Shown here: in pieces, positions 1 through 12,362 of the stretch
How the letters are laid out: every line of letters begins with the position of its first letter
Numbering within the stretch: the stretch's first letter is position 1
NCBI RefSeq assembly: GCF_014839805.1
Contig: NC_051123.1
Span: 1,966,727 to 2,030,726, forward strand
Direction of reading: 5' to 3'
DNA: 64,000 nt
Source: Manduca sexta
Lineage: Eukaryota; Arthropoda; Insecta; Lepidoptera; Sphingidae
Position numbers and translations under genes: made by a program
The notes under the pieces: generated by a model
What the model was told of the DNA's origin: nothing
The model's database searches: none
The model's input: the letters and a program-made list of their open reading frames with translations, nothing else

Positions 1-62
1 GAATCGAACCCAAGATCTCAGCACTGCAGTCGTACTGTAATATAACTATTTCATCGAGACAG
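1..62 (-). repeat. SINE-B fragment at window edge
   Basis: Read on the minus strand this matches the head of the SINE-B copy at 12158 (both hold a Pol III B-box-like GGGTTCGATTC preceded by CTGAGATCTT). The window edge cuts off the rest. SINE-B is tRNA-derived in appearance, with a GGCGTAGT A-box region. Confidence 0.65.
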
Positions 63-1880
63 TGCTGTATGCATGAAACTATATGTCTCAAAGTAAAGAC
101 AGCTTCGTGGTTTGCGAATGAATTGCAAACCGCAAATGATGTTGATATTGTTATATAGTTGTGTAAATTCAGAATTAAATTGGCTATTACATGTAGTAAT
201 GTGGCCTTTAACAAAAGTCATCATTTGATTTCACCAGTTACGTTTACTGTTGATGATTTAATGATGTAAGTCAGCAGATTTTGGGTAAGTAATTAACCTC
301 TTTAATGTGTTTTTATATCAAGGTAACACGAGATGTGATGAGTCATAAAATCAGTTGAAAAACACCATTCATATTTTATTATACAATATATAATTTTAAA
401 ATGTTAATTTTTAATCTTGTATCGACCTTTTCATTATTTTTTCTATTGAATTACTCATTTGATATTATTATAAACTTTATGGAACTAGTTTAGATATAAA
501 ACACAATTTCCATAGCGCAAATTTTAAAAATAAAATAATTATATTTCGTGTCAAGTAACTAAATTTTTGGCGAAAATTTTAATCACACATAACCTCAAAA
601 CAATGACTTATTTCTGAACTATTTAAAAAACATTTTCAAGTCTAGTAACCCTGCCTATAACAAGAGTCAATCCGGTTTGACCTCAAGCGGCGAAAGCCCG
701 CAAGGCCGGGGTGAGCTACCGGGCATTGCAATTACTACTTGACTTTGGTCGTAAATATAAACCTTCCGCGACTAGAGGTGACAACCTTTGAAAGCCGATA
801 CTGTATGGAAAAACGCCTGGTTTTACCGGTTGTGGGTGAAAAATCCAGGTTTTAGATAAGAAGATTGAATGAGAAAAGGAGAAAGCGGCGTAAGCGAATA
901 TTGTTCATAGAAAGTAACACCTTGAACTATGAATTATGCAGTTAAACAGTGTATCACCCTGATTAGGTATAATGTATCATAGCTCATAATTATTTAGTGA
1001 CAATGCCTTTAAAACTATAACATTAAAAAATACGTGATACGTTAATTGGACATATCGAAATTATCTATAGCATAAACAGATTCGCAGTAAAAAATATACG
1101 CATATTTGAAAACGAATAGAGTTTTACATATTTCGAATTAAATCAATTCTTAGATTTAAAGGCAATAATATTTTAAAATTTTATATTTGTATCTTTTCAC
1201 GGAGAAAGCATTTTTATGATCAAAGTTGTACTGTAAATTGTTTTCAATCAGTTTCCTTCTAATTTAGTAATAAGAAAAAATATTTCTATTGACCAATGAC
1301 GTCGTGGCCATAGATAATAAATCGCTGCATTTTTATTGCTCTTGAAATGATTCGTTTAGAATTATTATTTGGATCTGAGTGCTGTTGCGTTTCATTGCAA
1401 CATTAAACGGCTGTTTATTTATTTATGCTTTAAATTTAAATTGACAGATGTTTTGGTGTTGCCATGAAATAAAGTATTGTATTGAGGAATTTGTTTACGT
1501 TTTTTGAATACAATAATTCGCCATAAACATGCATTTTTTATGTTTTTGACTCTAACCTCATTTGAAATAAAAATGAAACGAAATTAAACCAAATAATCAA
1601 GATCCGCAAGGTAAAATTATATTCGAAAATAATTACTGTTTAATATGGGAGAATACGAAACAAGTTAATTAATTTTGCCGCTCTCTTATACCAAAGTTTC
1701 TAACACAATATAAGAAAGTATAAAGATGTGTTTCCGTCCCATTGGGCACAACCTCCATCACGATTTTTTTTCCATCACACCATCACACAATCAAACCTAC
1801 CAAAAAATCGATTCCACGCACTACCAACTTCACCCGAAATAATATCATTATAACACATTACCAACATAATAGCTGTGTTT
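63..1880. other. AT-rich DNA without recognised gene
   Basis: No coding frame of note. The only departure is a GC-richer patch at about 660-860 with a possible hairpin (GCCCGC...GCCGGGG...CCGGGC). I could not match it to a gene, and it may be an old repeat. Confidence 0.5.
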
Positions 1881-1891
1881 TCTTTAAGGCC

Positions 1892-1905
1892 GTTGCCATG
1901 GTAAC
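1892..1905. promoter_or_regulatory. RFX X-box-like palindrome
   Basis: GTTGCCATGGTAAC is a near-perfect 14-bp inverted repeat that fits the X-box bound by RFX factors (GTTNCCATGGNAAC), which in animals mark promoters of ciliary genes. It sits in a GC-richer, apparently single-copy patch (about 1885-2190). Further GTTGC and GCAAC half sites follow within 60 bases. No gene is visible next to it, so function is inference. Confidence 0.4.
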
Positions 1906-2355
1906 GTTAATTGGCAACACCGCAGTTGCTGTTACGCAACCGGTTACATCGATTTTCCGGAAGAGCCCGCTGTAATTGGCGCGCAAGTCGGCCAAGTGCT
2001 TGACAAATCGAACGTCGATTTGATTCCTTTTGGGTCAGTAATTGGGCGTTTGCAGGTGTATTTAGTTTAGCCCTAAACAGACGAATATGGATAGGTACCA
2101 CCAGTCCTGGATTTGAAAAGGGGCGGATATGCTGCGGTCTATGGACAGCAGCCTCTTAATGGCGGCAGATTTCAAAGGACGCTCACTGGATTTAATTAAT
2201 CATTCGTTTATTTATCTTTAGTGCCGTCCATACTACAAACAAATGGAAAATTATTGAAGTATTTTAGAAAGATACATACATACATACATATATACATAAA
2301 CCTACTTACATAGGGCGGCGGAAATAAAGTGGCCTACACTCATAAAATATATAAA

Positions 2356-2606
2356 TCTGGCACTGGGTACCACCGCTATTACCATTTCCGCCGACAAGCA
2401 GAAGTGTGTAGTCACTTGTGTTCTGGTTTGAAGGACATTGTAGCCAGTGTAATGGACATAATAAAAGTTAATCATGTGTCAAGATGGCGAGCGCAGTGGA
2501 ATATCAATACTTTCTAATTTAAGGTTTTGGATAGTGTTTCTACTGTTTATGTGCGGCCGTATCATCATCAGGCGAAGGACAAGCTCGCCTCGTCATTCAA
2601 CAATAA
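2356..2606 (+). repeat. Repeat family C, near full length
   Basis: Shares GATGGCGAGCGCAGTGGAAT and the stretch ending in CTCGTCATTCAA with copies at 14962, 23146 (minus), 32005 and 62293. The 5' part (GTACCACCGC, then AGAAGTGTGTAGTCACTTGTG) is kept here and at 23146. It holds no coding capacity and behaves like a SINE or short nonautonomous element. Confidence 0.75.
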
Positions 2607-2711
2607 TGAAAATGTCTGTTAATATTGGAGAAAAGTAATTAAAAGATTTAACCGATTTTGATAACAACGCGCTTAGACTTAGAAGAAATGAAGCTATTAT
2701 ATGCAGGCATG

Positions 2712-2970
2712 GCGACTTTTCTAAAAAATCATGTGTGTATTCTTTGTGAATTTACCGTTCGCTTTAACGGTGAAGGAAAACATCGTGAGGAAACCTGCAC
2801 ATCTGAGAAGTTCTCTATAGGAATTTCGAAGGTGTGTGAAGTCTACCAATCTTCACTAGGCCAGCGTGGTGGACTAAGGCCTAATCCCTCTCAGTAGTAG
2901 AGGAGGCCCGTGTTTAACAGTGGGTAGGTATATAATACAGCGCAGATATTATTATTATATATTATATTAT
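2712..2970 (+). mobile_element. SINE-A, 5' truncated
   Basis: Matches the full-length SINE-A at 63136 from CTTTTCTAAAAAATCATGTG to the CTCTCAGTAGTAGAGGAGG segment and a (TTA)n tail. The tRNA-like head is missing, the usual 5' truncation of retroposed copies. Confidence 0.85.
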
Positions 2971-5689
2971 GGCGACCCCACCGCTCTGATGATAAGTGGA
3001 GTGAGATTCAGATGGAGTGTCTAATGACGAAAGATGATGACAACAGAAAAACATTCACTTTCCATTTTTTTCCCATTTCACGTCCAAAACGTTCATGGCA
3101 TAAAAATAAAAAGAGTAACACAAAAACATAGGACTTACTTTATTGACAAGCCTTAACACAAATTCCGACACCCACAAAATCTCATGAGGCACGAAACCAC
3201 TAAAAAAGGGCAACAAAGAACGCATTAAAATACCAAAACACGGGCACGCGAGAATCGAACCTGTACTATTAACGCCAGACCCGCCTACCTGTTTCGTAAA
3301 ATGGTACTCTGACTGTACACTCGGCGATAAAAGTGCTAAACTACTGGGCGTAATAGGGCCTTTTAAGAAAAAAGTAACAAGAAGTTTTAACGTTTGCATT
3401 TAATTTAAATTAAGAACATTAAGCTGTCCGGTTGCGATGCATTAAAATCACTTCTTTATTAGCTCTTATTTCAAGTAAACAACTTAACTGTCTTGCAATT
3501 TAAACTTATGTCAGTGTGCCTTTCTTTTAGTGTCAAATACTTTTAGTAGACTGTTCAAATCTTTTGACATTATATTCGATCTATTTAGCCTAATGAGCAT
3601 TAAAAAAATTATTAAGGACTTAGTCATTTAGTATGGTTTAAATACTTCGCTGTTCGTTAAAATGATCACGAATAATTTGTATAAAAATGTTTTCCTGATT
3701 TTACATATTGCGTATTTTCAGTTCAGTGTAAAAAGCAGTTATATAAGGAGCTGTCAAAACAGTGCAACTAATTTGTCAATTGCAGAAGTAATGCGCAATT
3801 ATAATAAATTACGATCTAGTTTTTTTTTCAACTCGTCTGTACCTTATTATACAGAACGCTTTAAATTAAAACATGATTATAAATAAGCGAATTATGTATC
3901 AAGTAAAAGGCTTTTGACGACCTCCGATGCGCAGCGGGTGAGTGACCTGAGAAACGTAAGGTCGCCGGATTGTAGCTCACCTGCAAATATTTGTTCCGAA
4001 TGTTTGCTAAAAGGAGGAATCTTAAATTAGTTCTTGACATGTTTAGGAACCGGTTTTGGAACGTTTTGTATCGTGTAGACGTTTTCAACCAACATTTTTT
4101 TTTATGTTACAATTAAATTAGGTATGACCCGTATGTAATTTCATCGCTTGCTAGGCATTACCCATAAGCAGCAGCAATTCCATCCAGATCTTGGAATGGC
4201 AACGTACTAGATAATAATTTGTAATTCAATTTTTAAAACCCATCTAATATGTTCGTTAATTTTAAACACTGGCTGCAATTTTCAAACACAACGGTTTTTT
4301 TTCTAGCAAAAGCTATTTACCCAGACTAGCAACAGACAACTTAGTAACATTTAAATATATTCGCGAAAACTAGTTTTTACGTTTGATATTAAAATTAACG
4401 AAGTTTTAGCTGCAATAATGTCAAAAATCATTGCATTTGTCAACAGCAAAGTTGCAAAACATGTGAATCCATATTCATTTTGCGTTCCAAATTCAATCGT
4501 ACGGAAGTTTTGTTCAACGTTCAGAAATGTCAATATGGTGAAATATAAATGGCGTAAATATGTTAGTCGAAAGGTGTGTCGTATTTTTTAATTGGATTAA
4601 TGTGAACGAACGGTTGAGTTATTGGCAGAATGATATTTTTGCTTTTGGCAATATTTAGTAATGAAGATAATTAAAAACTGATTGGATTGGATGTAACTTC
4701 GGACATAGAAAAATAATTAATTACTAATAAATAAATCAAATATACAAATTAAAATATTATTGTAATAAATCTTTTAGACACAACTAAAGTGTGAAGCCGT
4801 GACGGAAAAAAATAATAAAACCTACAATAAAAAAAAATCTGAATTGAAAATTTGAAAAAGGAACTTCATAAAGCGTCAGAATCACGCCCATCGCGACATG
4901 TAAAGAATGCGGGATGTTTTTATCCTGTTCCGTTGAGGTCAAGAACGCAACGAAATGCTCGAAAGGTACTTGTGAAAGCGTCCGCATGCATTATACATAA
5001 AACAATTGGTTTCACCCGATCGCGTGAATGTTAATAGTAAAAGTGAATCTATCAGTTCGGCCTATGAGCATAAACTGTATCGGAGTTGTACTTGTTATTT
5101 CACACATTACGTTTGGTAGGTCTTTATTGAATTTACTTTCTATTGTCATGACATTGTACTTTTTATTATCTTAACGCATTATGATATGATTTTTTTACAT
5201 TTATTTTAGCGTGGTTTTAGTTTACTTCTCTATGGTGAATGGAGCGTTGTCTATGATTTTTTGAAAACACTATTAATGACGAGACTGAATAGACTAGAAC
5301 CTTTTGCTATCCCAATAAAAAAGTAAAATTAAAAAAAAATGATATTTAATTTGTATACATAATTAGCAATTAAGATGATAGTCGTATGCAACAGTTTTCC
5401 GCTAATAATCAACTCGTTTATATAAGTTTTACATGGTTTAATTCATGTGACTCCGTACATAGTTCTTTCTACAATAATTTTCCTTTCAATTGAATAATTA
5501 GGTGCTTTCTTCCTTACAATTGTTCAAGTTTCCTATTACAGATACTTCGAGACAATCTTGAAGGCGTAAGTTATTTCTCTCTACGGCATTAGTGGTAATG
5601 CGTATAATAACAAACTTTAATGTTGATTCAAGTAAATGATAGAAGGTTAATTTCATATAAATCAAAGAAAATCATATAATTCTAAGATT
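2971..5689. other. AT-rich DNA without recognised gene
   Basis: Short open frames here (for example minus 3055-3399 and both strands at 4784-5034) lack recognisable domains or splice context. A tRNA-B-box-like GGTTCGATTCTC on the minus strand near 3250 suggests a decayed SINE. Confidence 0.45.
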
Positions 5690-6400
5690 ATATAGAGCGA
5701 GTATTGGGAATTGTCAAACTAAAAAATTTTGCGCTTATGTGATGGTTACACAATCTACCGTGAAATAGCAAAGCACCAATGTGAAATACTTCACAATTTT
5801 TCCATATCATGATTTGCACGTTTTTAATGCGAGTATTAGCAAATTTTCTGTAAACATACGTCATCAGGGCCAAATTTTTGCTCCAAAAGTTTTTACCAAT
5901 TGGTAATAAGGCGCTGTCGTATTTGAAATGTCCGTTGACAAGATGTCAAAGCGTCCTTCTATATCAACACAAAACATTATCCCCCTTATTCATAGACGTT
6001 TTTTATCTAACGACCGAGTAAGGCTGTGATAACAAGTCTGTTTCTAAGTGCTGACGGCATGGCAGTCTTCGCAGTGCGTAGACGTAGGGCCGTTGTGATT
6101 GGCTAATATTGAAATACAACAATAATAACCAATCACAACGGCCCTATGTCTATTTCTCAGTGCCGTTGGGCACTGAGAAACAGGCTTGTTATCACAGCTT
6201 TACTCCGTCCTTAGATAAAAAACGTTTATGAGTAAGGGGGATAATGTTTTGTGTTGATATAGAAGGACGCTTTGACATCTTGTCAACGGACATTTCAAAT
6301 ACGACAGCGCCTTATTACCAATTGGTAAAAACTTTTGGAGCAAAAATTTGGCCCTGATGACGTCATAACTAACTATATTATAGTTTAATGTCTTTGATAT
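5690..6400. mobile_element. Composite repeat carrying a long inverted duplication
   Basis: The outer flanks (5690-5857 and 6364-6400) match, in the same order, the repeat at 39838-40150. Between them lies a foldback: arms of roughly 250 bases, 5858-6108 and 6113-6363, starting ACGTCATCAGGGCC and ending GGCCCTGATGACGT. The right arm also matches the copy at 40 kb, so the left arm looks like an inverted copy of the right. No coding frame is present. A single-stranded form would fold into one long hairpin. Confidence 0.75.
5983..6237. mobile_element. Nested inverted-repeat element in the foldback
   Basis: Inner arms begin CCCCCTTATTCATAGACG and end CGTTTATGAGTAAGGGGG. The right half (GCACTGAGAAACAGGCTTGTTATCACAG) resembles DNA at 60660-60735, so this is probably a separate MITE family nested in the larger repeat. 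The arms are less similar near the centre (about 6045-6085) than outside. Confidence 0.55.
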
Positions 6401-7374
6401 AATATAAAATAACATTTGCTCGTAGCACACAATTGCCGTTAACTGTTCATTTTGTCTTTTTTTAAACCGAAAAAACACTGGCTAATTGAGTAATGATAAA
6501 TTGAACTTTTTTTTTTATATGGTTACAAGCACTGTGTTGCTGTGCTACGCCAATGTAAAATGTGAAATCGAACTTCGAAATTCGAATTTATAATTATTTC
6601 ATATTTGCCACAGAGTAAGCACACATGGCCAGTATTTACCACAGAGTACGCACGGTCAATATACCAAAGCGCGTCTATGTAAATATGTATTTAAGTTTCA
6701 AAACTCATTAGTACACGCGAAACCAATTTATAACCGTCGTATGTGCAAGCAATGTACCTTTCATATTTACTCGGTCAACTATTAATATTGATTAGTTGCA
6801 ATAAAAATATTTTTCGAATACATTTTAATTATGTATTTAGGTGCAAAATTATTAACTTTAAGATAGGAAAAGTGATAGAAATCATACTACTTTTATAACG
6901 TTAATTTACTAGAATGAACGACATCTATAATTAATAATTTCAAACTTTGGAAAGGCATCAACAGCGACTGAGTTTTGACCTTGGAGATGCCACACACCAT
7001 CGTACATGACATTTTCCAAGATGGCGTCCATGTTATAACTTAATTAAAAGATTAACTTGAATTATGGCAATGAAAGTGTAAACTGGCGCCTTATCTTTAC
7101 TACTAAGTTTAACACTATATTACTAAGATAACGTATGTTTGCATGATCTTGAGAGATACGGCTTAGGTCATTTATTTGTTCTGATTAAACTTCCTATTAA
7201 AACGTCTCTGATAAATTACTGCAATGGGGGCCATTTTAAATATGATGTAATTTTCACTTAATTCTAACGCCATTGAGAGTAGTTTTGAAAAACCGTGATT
7301 TAATTATTCAGTTTGGCATTATGATCCAGTTTTCTTTGCTTGCTGTATACATAACAGACGAATTTATACTTTCT
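6401..7374. other. AT-rich DNA without recognised gene
   Basis: No coding frame, SINE or inverted repeat recognised in this stretch. Confidence 0.5.
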
Positions 7375-7735
7375 TTAAGGCGATACCTCAAGGTCCATTT
7401 TCATACATTTTGTTTCACCTTTAATCTGGGTAACTAAACAAGTATTGGCAAGTAAAGAATTTAAATTCACGTCTAGTTAGTGATTAGTTCTCGCAGTTGA
7501 AAAACGTAAAAATAATTAATAATCATGGATATTTCGGCCTTTAAAATTTCGTCATATTAAATTTTAAAGGCCGAAATATCCATGATTATTAATTATTTTA
7601 CGTTTTTCTTCAACTGCGAGAACTAATCACTAACTAGACGTGAATTTAAATTCTTTACTTGCCAATACTTGTTTAGTTACCCAGATTAAAGGTGAAACAA
7701 AATGTATGAAAATGGACCTTGAGGTATCGCCTTAA
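7375..7735. mobile_element. TTAA-flanked near-perfect palindromic element
   Basis: TTAA at 7375-7378 and 7732-7735 flank a 353-bp element starting GGCGATACCTCAAGG and ending with its complement. Arms of about 175 bases (7375-7549 and 7559-7735) differ by only one or two indels, and the loop is about 9 bases. The TTAA duplication is the signature of piggyBac-type transposition, so this is best read as a nonautonomous piggyBac-like foldback MITE. The near identity of the arms suggests recent origin or arm homogenisation. Confidence 0.85.
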
Positions 7736-9605
7736 GTATAGGCCAAACAGTTTGTGTCGCCTATTTTGCGGGAACAAAACAAAATTATTCGCATAAATTT
7801 TTTCAGGAAGTGGTCTTGTGAAATAAACCGCCCCTTAGACAGCGTGCTATAATATGGTCTATTGACTAATCCTCCGCTGGTATGTAAACTATGAATTAAT
7901 TTAAAAGAACGGATTTTTATTTCTTCTTGCTAGAGAATACAATGCGACATTGCACCTGATTTGAAATATTATGAACCGAATAAATTATCGCGTAATAAAA
8001 TAATTTATGTCTCTTAACGATTATTAGAATTATAACAGCTAGTCTCAGATGTAGAGCTGACAGCGGAAAGTGACCCCTACGGATTCTAACCTATGGCAAG
8101 TTTTTCAATGTACACCACTGTCGTTATAAATACGATACTTCTAGTAATATTCTACTAGGAATATTAATACATAAGATCATAATGAAGGTATGCGAGCTAT
8201 GTGCATAAATATTTTATTGCCAAGGCCGCACTTTTTGTGCCTGCTGGTGACCATTAAACAACTGGGCCAAGGTGCAATCGTGAATTCACGCCACCTGTGA
8301 ATTGTGATAACCAAATAGTTTATAACCGTGTGTCATAAACTTAATACCCATCTATGTTGCAATCTGTCTTTGTCAGATTATTCTTGAATTGCCATGTTGA
8401 CAAGTATTGATTTAAACAAAAACTATATCTTTATTTATGCCATTGGCGTATATTCCATAGACACGAACGTCCATATAAAATATTTGTTCAAAATTTGAAC
8501 TAAAATGGCGACCAAAACGTTCTGTGATAACCTATTTTTTCACTTGAACAACGAATAATTTTCCTTATTTGAGTAATATTTTTTATTCAAATCCAAGTTT
8601 ACACTTAGACTCGAGTTCTTATATCATGAGCGCAACTCCGTCTACAACCATAAGCTGTCATCGTATCAGTTCAAATCAGCTAAACACAGTGAATGTTCTG
8701 AACGCCAAGTCTAGTATGTAGTACAAATTATATCGATGATTTATGCAAAACATGCTTCCTTATTTAGTGAGCTGATTTAATTCACCATTTTAATTGCAAG
8801 GTCAGTTTAGGTTGAGTGTAACGTAAAATGAAACGTGAAGTTGGACTCGAAATATCTCGTTACTGTATTAACCGCAGATTTCATTATGACATTACGGCGC
8901 CCGATTTGTTAATTCCAGTAGAATCAATTTGTTTATTACGTCTACTTGAGAAACTGTGTTAGATTTTGACATTGCATATGAAAGGCACACCGTCCTTCAT
9001 TTTGTTACATCACTATTGAGAAGGCTTAAAATGTGCATAATTATTAGATAATGGCACATTTTATCACCGCTAAATTGACGTCATTGGACAAATATGCGCG
9101 GGAAATTTACATTCCACAGATTATAAACTGCATAATATTATTTTATCATTACGCACCAATTTGTGCCGATTAAAATATAGATTTTATTATTTTTACGTAT
9201 TCAAATATAAACTTTAAAAGTATTAGGAACGTATTACAAAATGGAATGAAAATGGCGAAAGCTGTGTTGCCATCCCAAGCGGAAGCGCCTTTCTAAATTG
9301 TTTGTATTTCACACGTATTGAAATATTAAGTATATTTACTCGTTATATGAAGCTACATAACGTGTTTACTTGAAAAATGGTCACATAACATGTATTGCGT
9401 AAATCTGACCATTGTAACCAAAAATGAACACATTGAAATGAAACGTTTCTTCCGTAGGCTCACAATAGCCGACATCTAGAACGAACACAAAAACTAAGAT
9501 GGCGAAATAAGTCTGTAATTAAAAAAAACTATACTAAACCAGTCATAGAGTTTTGCAGAAGCAATAAAAACTTTTTAGCACCCAAAAGATTTTTCAGAAC
9601 TCAAA
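7736..9605. other. AT-rich DNA without recognised gene
   Basis: No frame with recognisable protein features and no repeat matching others in the window. Confidence 0.5.
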
Positions 9606-9916
9606 ACATTGTTGAACGATTGAAATAAAACTATTTTGCGGATTCTATGACGGTTTTTATGTTATAATTTTCTCCCAACATTTAGAAGTGTGCAGCCTTC
9701 GTAGTCACGGGGCGGACTGAGATGTTGGTCATCCGAAAAGTCAAAGTTACAATATCTACCTATATTTTACAATTCTACTTTTTTTTTAATGTAGGTATTG
9801 ACGGTCCGATCTACGCAGAATGAGTTAACAGTGTCTTGAGATGCAATACATTGAAACGACGAGTTAAAATTATAATATAAAAACTACGAAAATAGTTTTA
9901 TTTCAATGTCTAACAT
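9606..9916. mobile_element. Penelope-like ends in inverted orientation
   Basis: The left part (9625-9840, minus) matches the 3' region of the Penelope-like fragment at 57090-57370, including TCTCCCAAC and the GATCTACGCAGA block. It is closed on the right by AAAATAGTTTTATTTCAATG in the opposite sense. Both outer ends therefore carry ATTGAAATAAAACTATTTT facing outward. Inverted or partial terminal repeats are typical of Penelope-like elements. No coding part remains. Confidence 0.65.
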
Positions 9917-11233
9917 TCGCGTAAACAAAATAAATCATTATTGTTGAACGAGTGAGAAATAACTATAATTATCCTCACATGGACAAACTAACCTATAAAA
10001 GGTTACTATGATTTATTACAAAGATTAAAAAAAAAATACCGCTAACCATGCATTGAAAAAGTTTAAATTACAATGATTTCGAAATTAATATTACCATTTA
10101 ATTACAAAATTGACGCACTGCTGACAACATAATTACTTGTATCATTCAAAACGCAAGACACGCATTTCATATTCGGCTTATCAAATGAGTTGAAGGGAAC
10201 TGTTAAGCAATGTTGTTAACCGAATGATGTTTATTTGTAAGCTTGTCTTTGGACGAGATTTTCTATTCTATTAAACAGACATGGATCGAATTTGAATTAT
10301 TAAAAATAAGTAATAGGATTATAATTTAATGAGATATTAAGAATGTCTTAACCATTAAGCCTGATTAGTTTAGTATAAAACGATTAACTATACTAATATA
10401 TAAACCTGAAGAGTGTGTTTGTTTGAACACGTCAATCTCAGGATCTCTTAAACCAATTTGTGATTATTACATAATAAAGAATGACAACTCATTTATGTTA
10501 TTATGTAGTTTCAACTTCATTCGCTTGTTTTTTATACAAAATTTGGTATTTATGGATTTACAAGGTAAATATGCGTTTATTATCATTATTATTTGAATAA
10601 AATTCAAACTCACAATGTAGCTTACAATATTAATTTAAAATACACACTTCATTACTCAACTCAGCATGTACCAGTCAAATTAAGCTGTTAATATTTACGA
10701 TCGTAATATCCGTAAATCGTTAACACGAAAGGGTACTAAATCACACAGTTTCTTATTGTATGCATCATTAGAAATTCCTATAACTCCACTTTCAAACAAG
10801 CGTCACTATTAACACGTAATAGAAATTGCAATACTTACACGTTATAGGAGTTCACGCAAGATATCTGAAAAAAATAATAATTTGTGAATTGGCAATATTA
10901 TAACAGCAAAATTGAAATATTAAAGGAAATCGTTTTGTAACATGGCAACACTGATATCACGTAATAAATAACGCCTTTTTAAATGTAGAACTTCCAAGTT
11001 AAAGATAATGTTTACAAAAACACGTTGGAATGTATTACTTCAAAGAATAAAGATAAAATAAATTGTCGAGTTTTAAAATGGTACTTTACCATTGTTTAAC
11101 ACGACATTCACTTTCAACTGGAGAAAAGGACAGACGTTTGCACTTATTTTTTACGGTCCATGTCAAATTGTTGCCACACTTGCATTGCCTCACTTGCAGC
11201 CTACCGCTAAAATATCTATATTTCCTTAAACCC
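9917..11233. other. AT-rich DNA with one Helitron-like 5' end
   Basis: A short Helitron-like start (TATACTAATATATAAACCTG, about 10390-10480) matches elements at 18424, 19162 and 28123 and then fades. Small frames at 11063-11280 on both strands overlap the next MITE and were not accepted. Confidence 0.5.
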
Positions 11234-11383
11234 TTGAAGCATCGGAATGTTTGCCGGCAAACATGACAGCTACATGACATTTACGTGTGTCACGGGAATA
11301 TAACCTTATATACTACATAATAAGGTCACACGCATAATGTCATGTAGCTGCCATGTTTGCCGGCAAACAATCCGATGCTTTAA
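11234..11383. mobile_element. Hairpin MITE, copy 1
   Basis: Inverted termini with AGCATCGGAATGTTTGCCGG at the left and CCGGCAAACA...CCGATGCTTTAA at the right; about 55-65 bases per arm and a small loop. A second copy with the same ends lies at 43301-43461. A TTGA/TTAA pair at the outside may be a decayed TTAA target duplication. No coding capacity. Confidence 0.75.
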
Positions 11384-11464
11384 GTGTGATTCTAAACAGA
11401 AATGAGTATTTAGAATCATTAAAAAATAAAAAAAAAATGTTTACCGTCATACCGCGATTTTTTT

Positions 11465-11760
11465 ATTTTTATGTTAATGATTTCTTATGTTTATGCGAAT
11501 GTTAGGCATTGAAATTAAATTTTTTTTCTGATTTTATCGCGGTTTTTATAATTTTAATTTTCTCCCAACTTTTCGAAGAATTTGCAGCATTCGTGGAGGA
11601 CTGAGGTGTGGGTCATCCGCAAACCAAATTTACAATATTTACCTACATTTTAAAATTATACAATTTTTAAATTTTTTCACTGTTCGTGGTCTGATCTACG
11701 CAGAATGAGCTCACAGTGTCTTGAAGTCCAGCAACTGGTCTTTTGGGTTCCGATTTTTTA
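11465..11760 (-). mobile_element. Penelope-like 3' end fragment
   Basis: Same terminus as at 9606 and 24425: GATTTTATCGCGGTTTTTAT, TCTCCCAACTTTTCGAAG, then TCTGATCTACGCAGAATGAG. Read on the minus strand it corresponds to the noncoding region after the endonuclease frame at 57090-57370. Confidence 0.6.
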
Positions 11761-12157
11761 TCTTAACAAACAAAATGCATATTTAACATTTATTGAGTTT
11801 ACTAGAAACGTTTACGTACATAACATCAGGTTTTTGTCAAGTAATAAAAAAGAATCAACGTCACATGACATCCACAATTGTTCAAAGGCTGCCACTCACG
11901 CACGCCATCCGAACAGGTGAAAGCAACCAGACTTCTTTTACTTACGTATCTATAGCCTAAGGCATAACATGCTCCATTAAGCTCAACAATTTGATTGGTA
12001 AATGAAGCTTGGTTTGGGAACTGTTAATACGTTTTTTATAAATTCCCAACTGCGTAAGATTTTTATAAAAAAAACTTACGCGGATGGTAATAGTCAGATT
12101 TTTCTGGCCAGTTTTGTAATTTGCCATTTAAAGTATTACTAGGATGATGTCAATAGT

Positions 12158-12362
12158 ACGTAGTTGTATTACGGTATGACTGCAGAGCTGAGATCTTGGG
12201 TTCGATTCCCTGGTCGGGCAATGTAATATTGGGTTTTTCTATTCAATATCAAATGTGATTTTGGGTTTTATACTCAGTATCAACCCGTAGTCTAGAAGTT
12301 TCTTTGATATGGAAATAAGTTAGCCCCCTATTTCATCATGGGACGTAATACACAGGCATAGA
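12158..12362 (+). mobile_element. SINE-B copy
   Basis: B-box-like TTGGGTTCGATTCCCTGGTC follows a degraded GTAGTTGTATTACGG head. The body has TCAGTATCAACCCG...AGTCTAGAAG and ends near CATCATGGGACGTAATACAC, in the same order as the copies at 24639 and 59109. It contains a small internal duplication of the 'TTGGGTTTT...CAATATCA' part. Confidence 0.75.

Noticed and set aside
3055..3399. Minus-strand 114-codon frame
   Set aside because: No motif, no neighbouring splice sites or poly(A) signal, and a tRNA-like B-box string inside suggests repeat DNA.
4784..5034. Overlapping frames on both strands in a slightly GC-richer stretch
   Set aside because: Neither strand gives a recognisable protein and the two readings are equally plausible, so no call can be supported.
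11086..11280. Minus-strand frame with CHVCRQTF and CKCGN, zinc-finger-like
   Set aside because: The first part lies in the arm of a MITE and cysteine spacing does not fit a known finger.
12180..12215. tRNA-like B box with good match
   Set aside because: No cloverleaf can be formed with the upstream sequence; it belongs to SINE-B. The same applies to all other tRNA-like boxes in the window.
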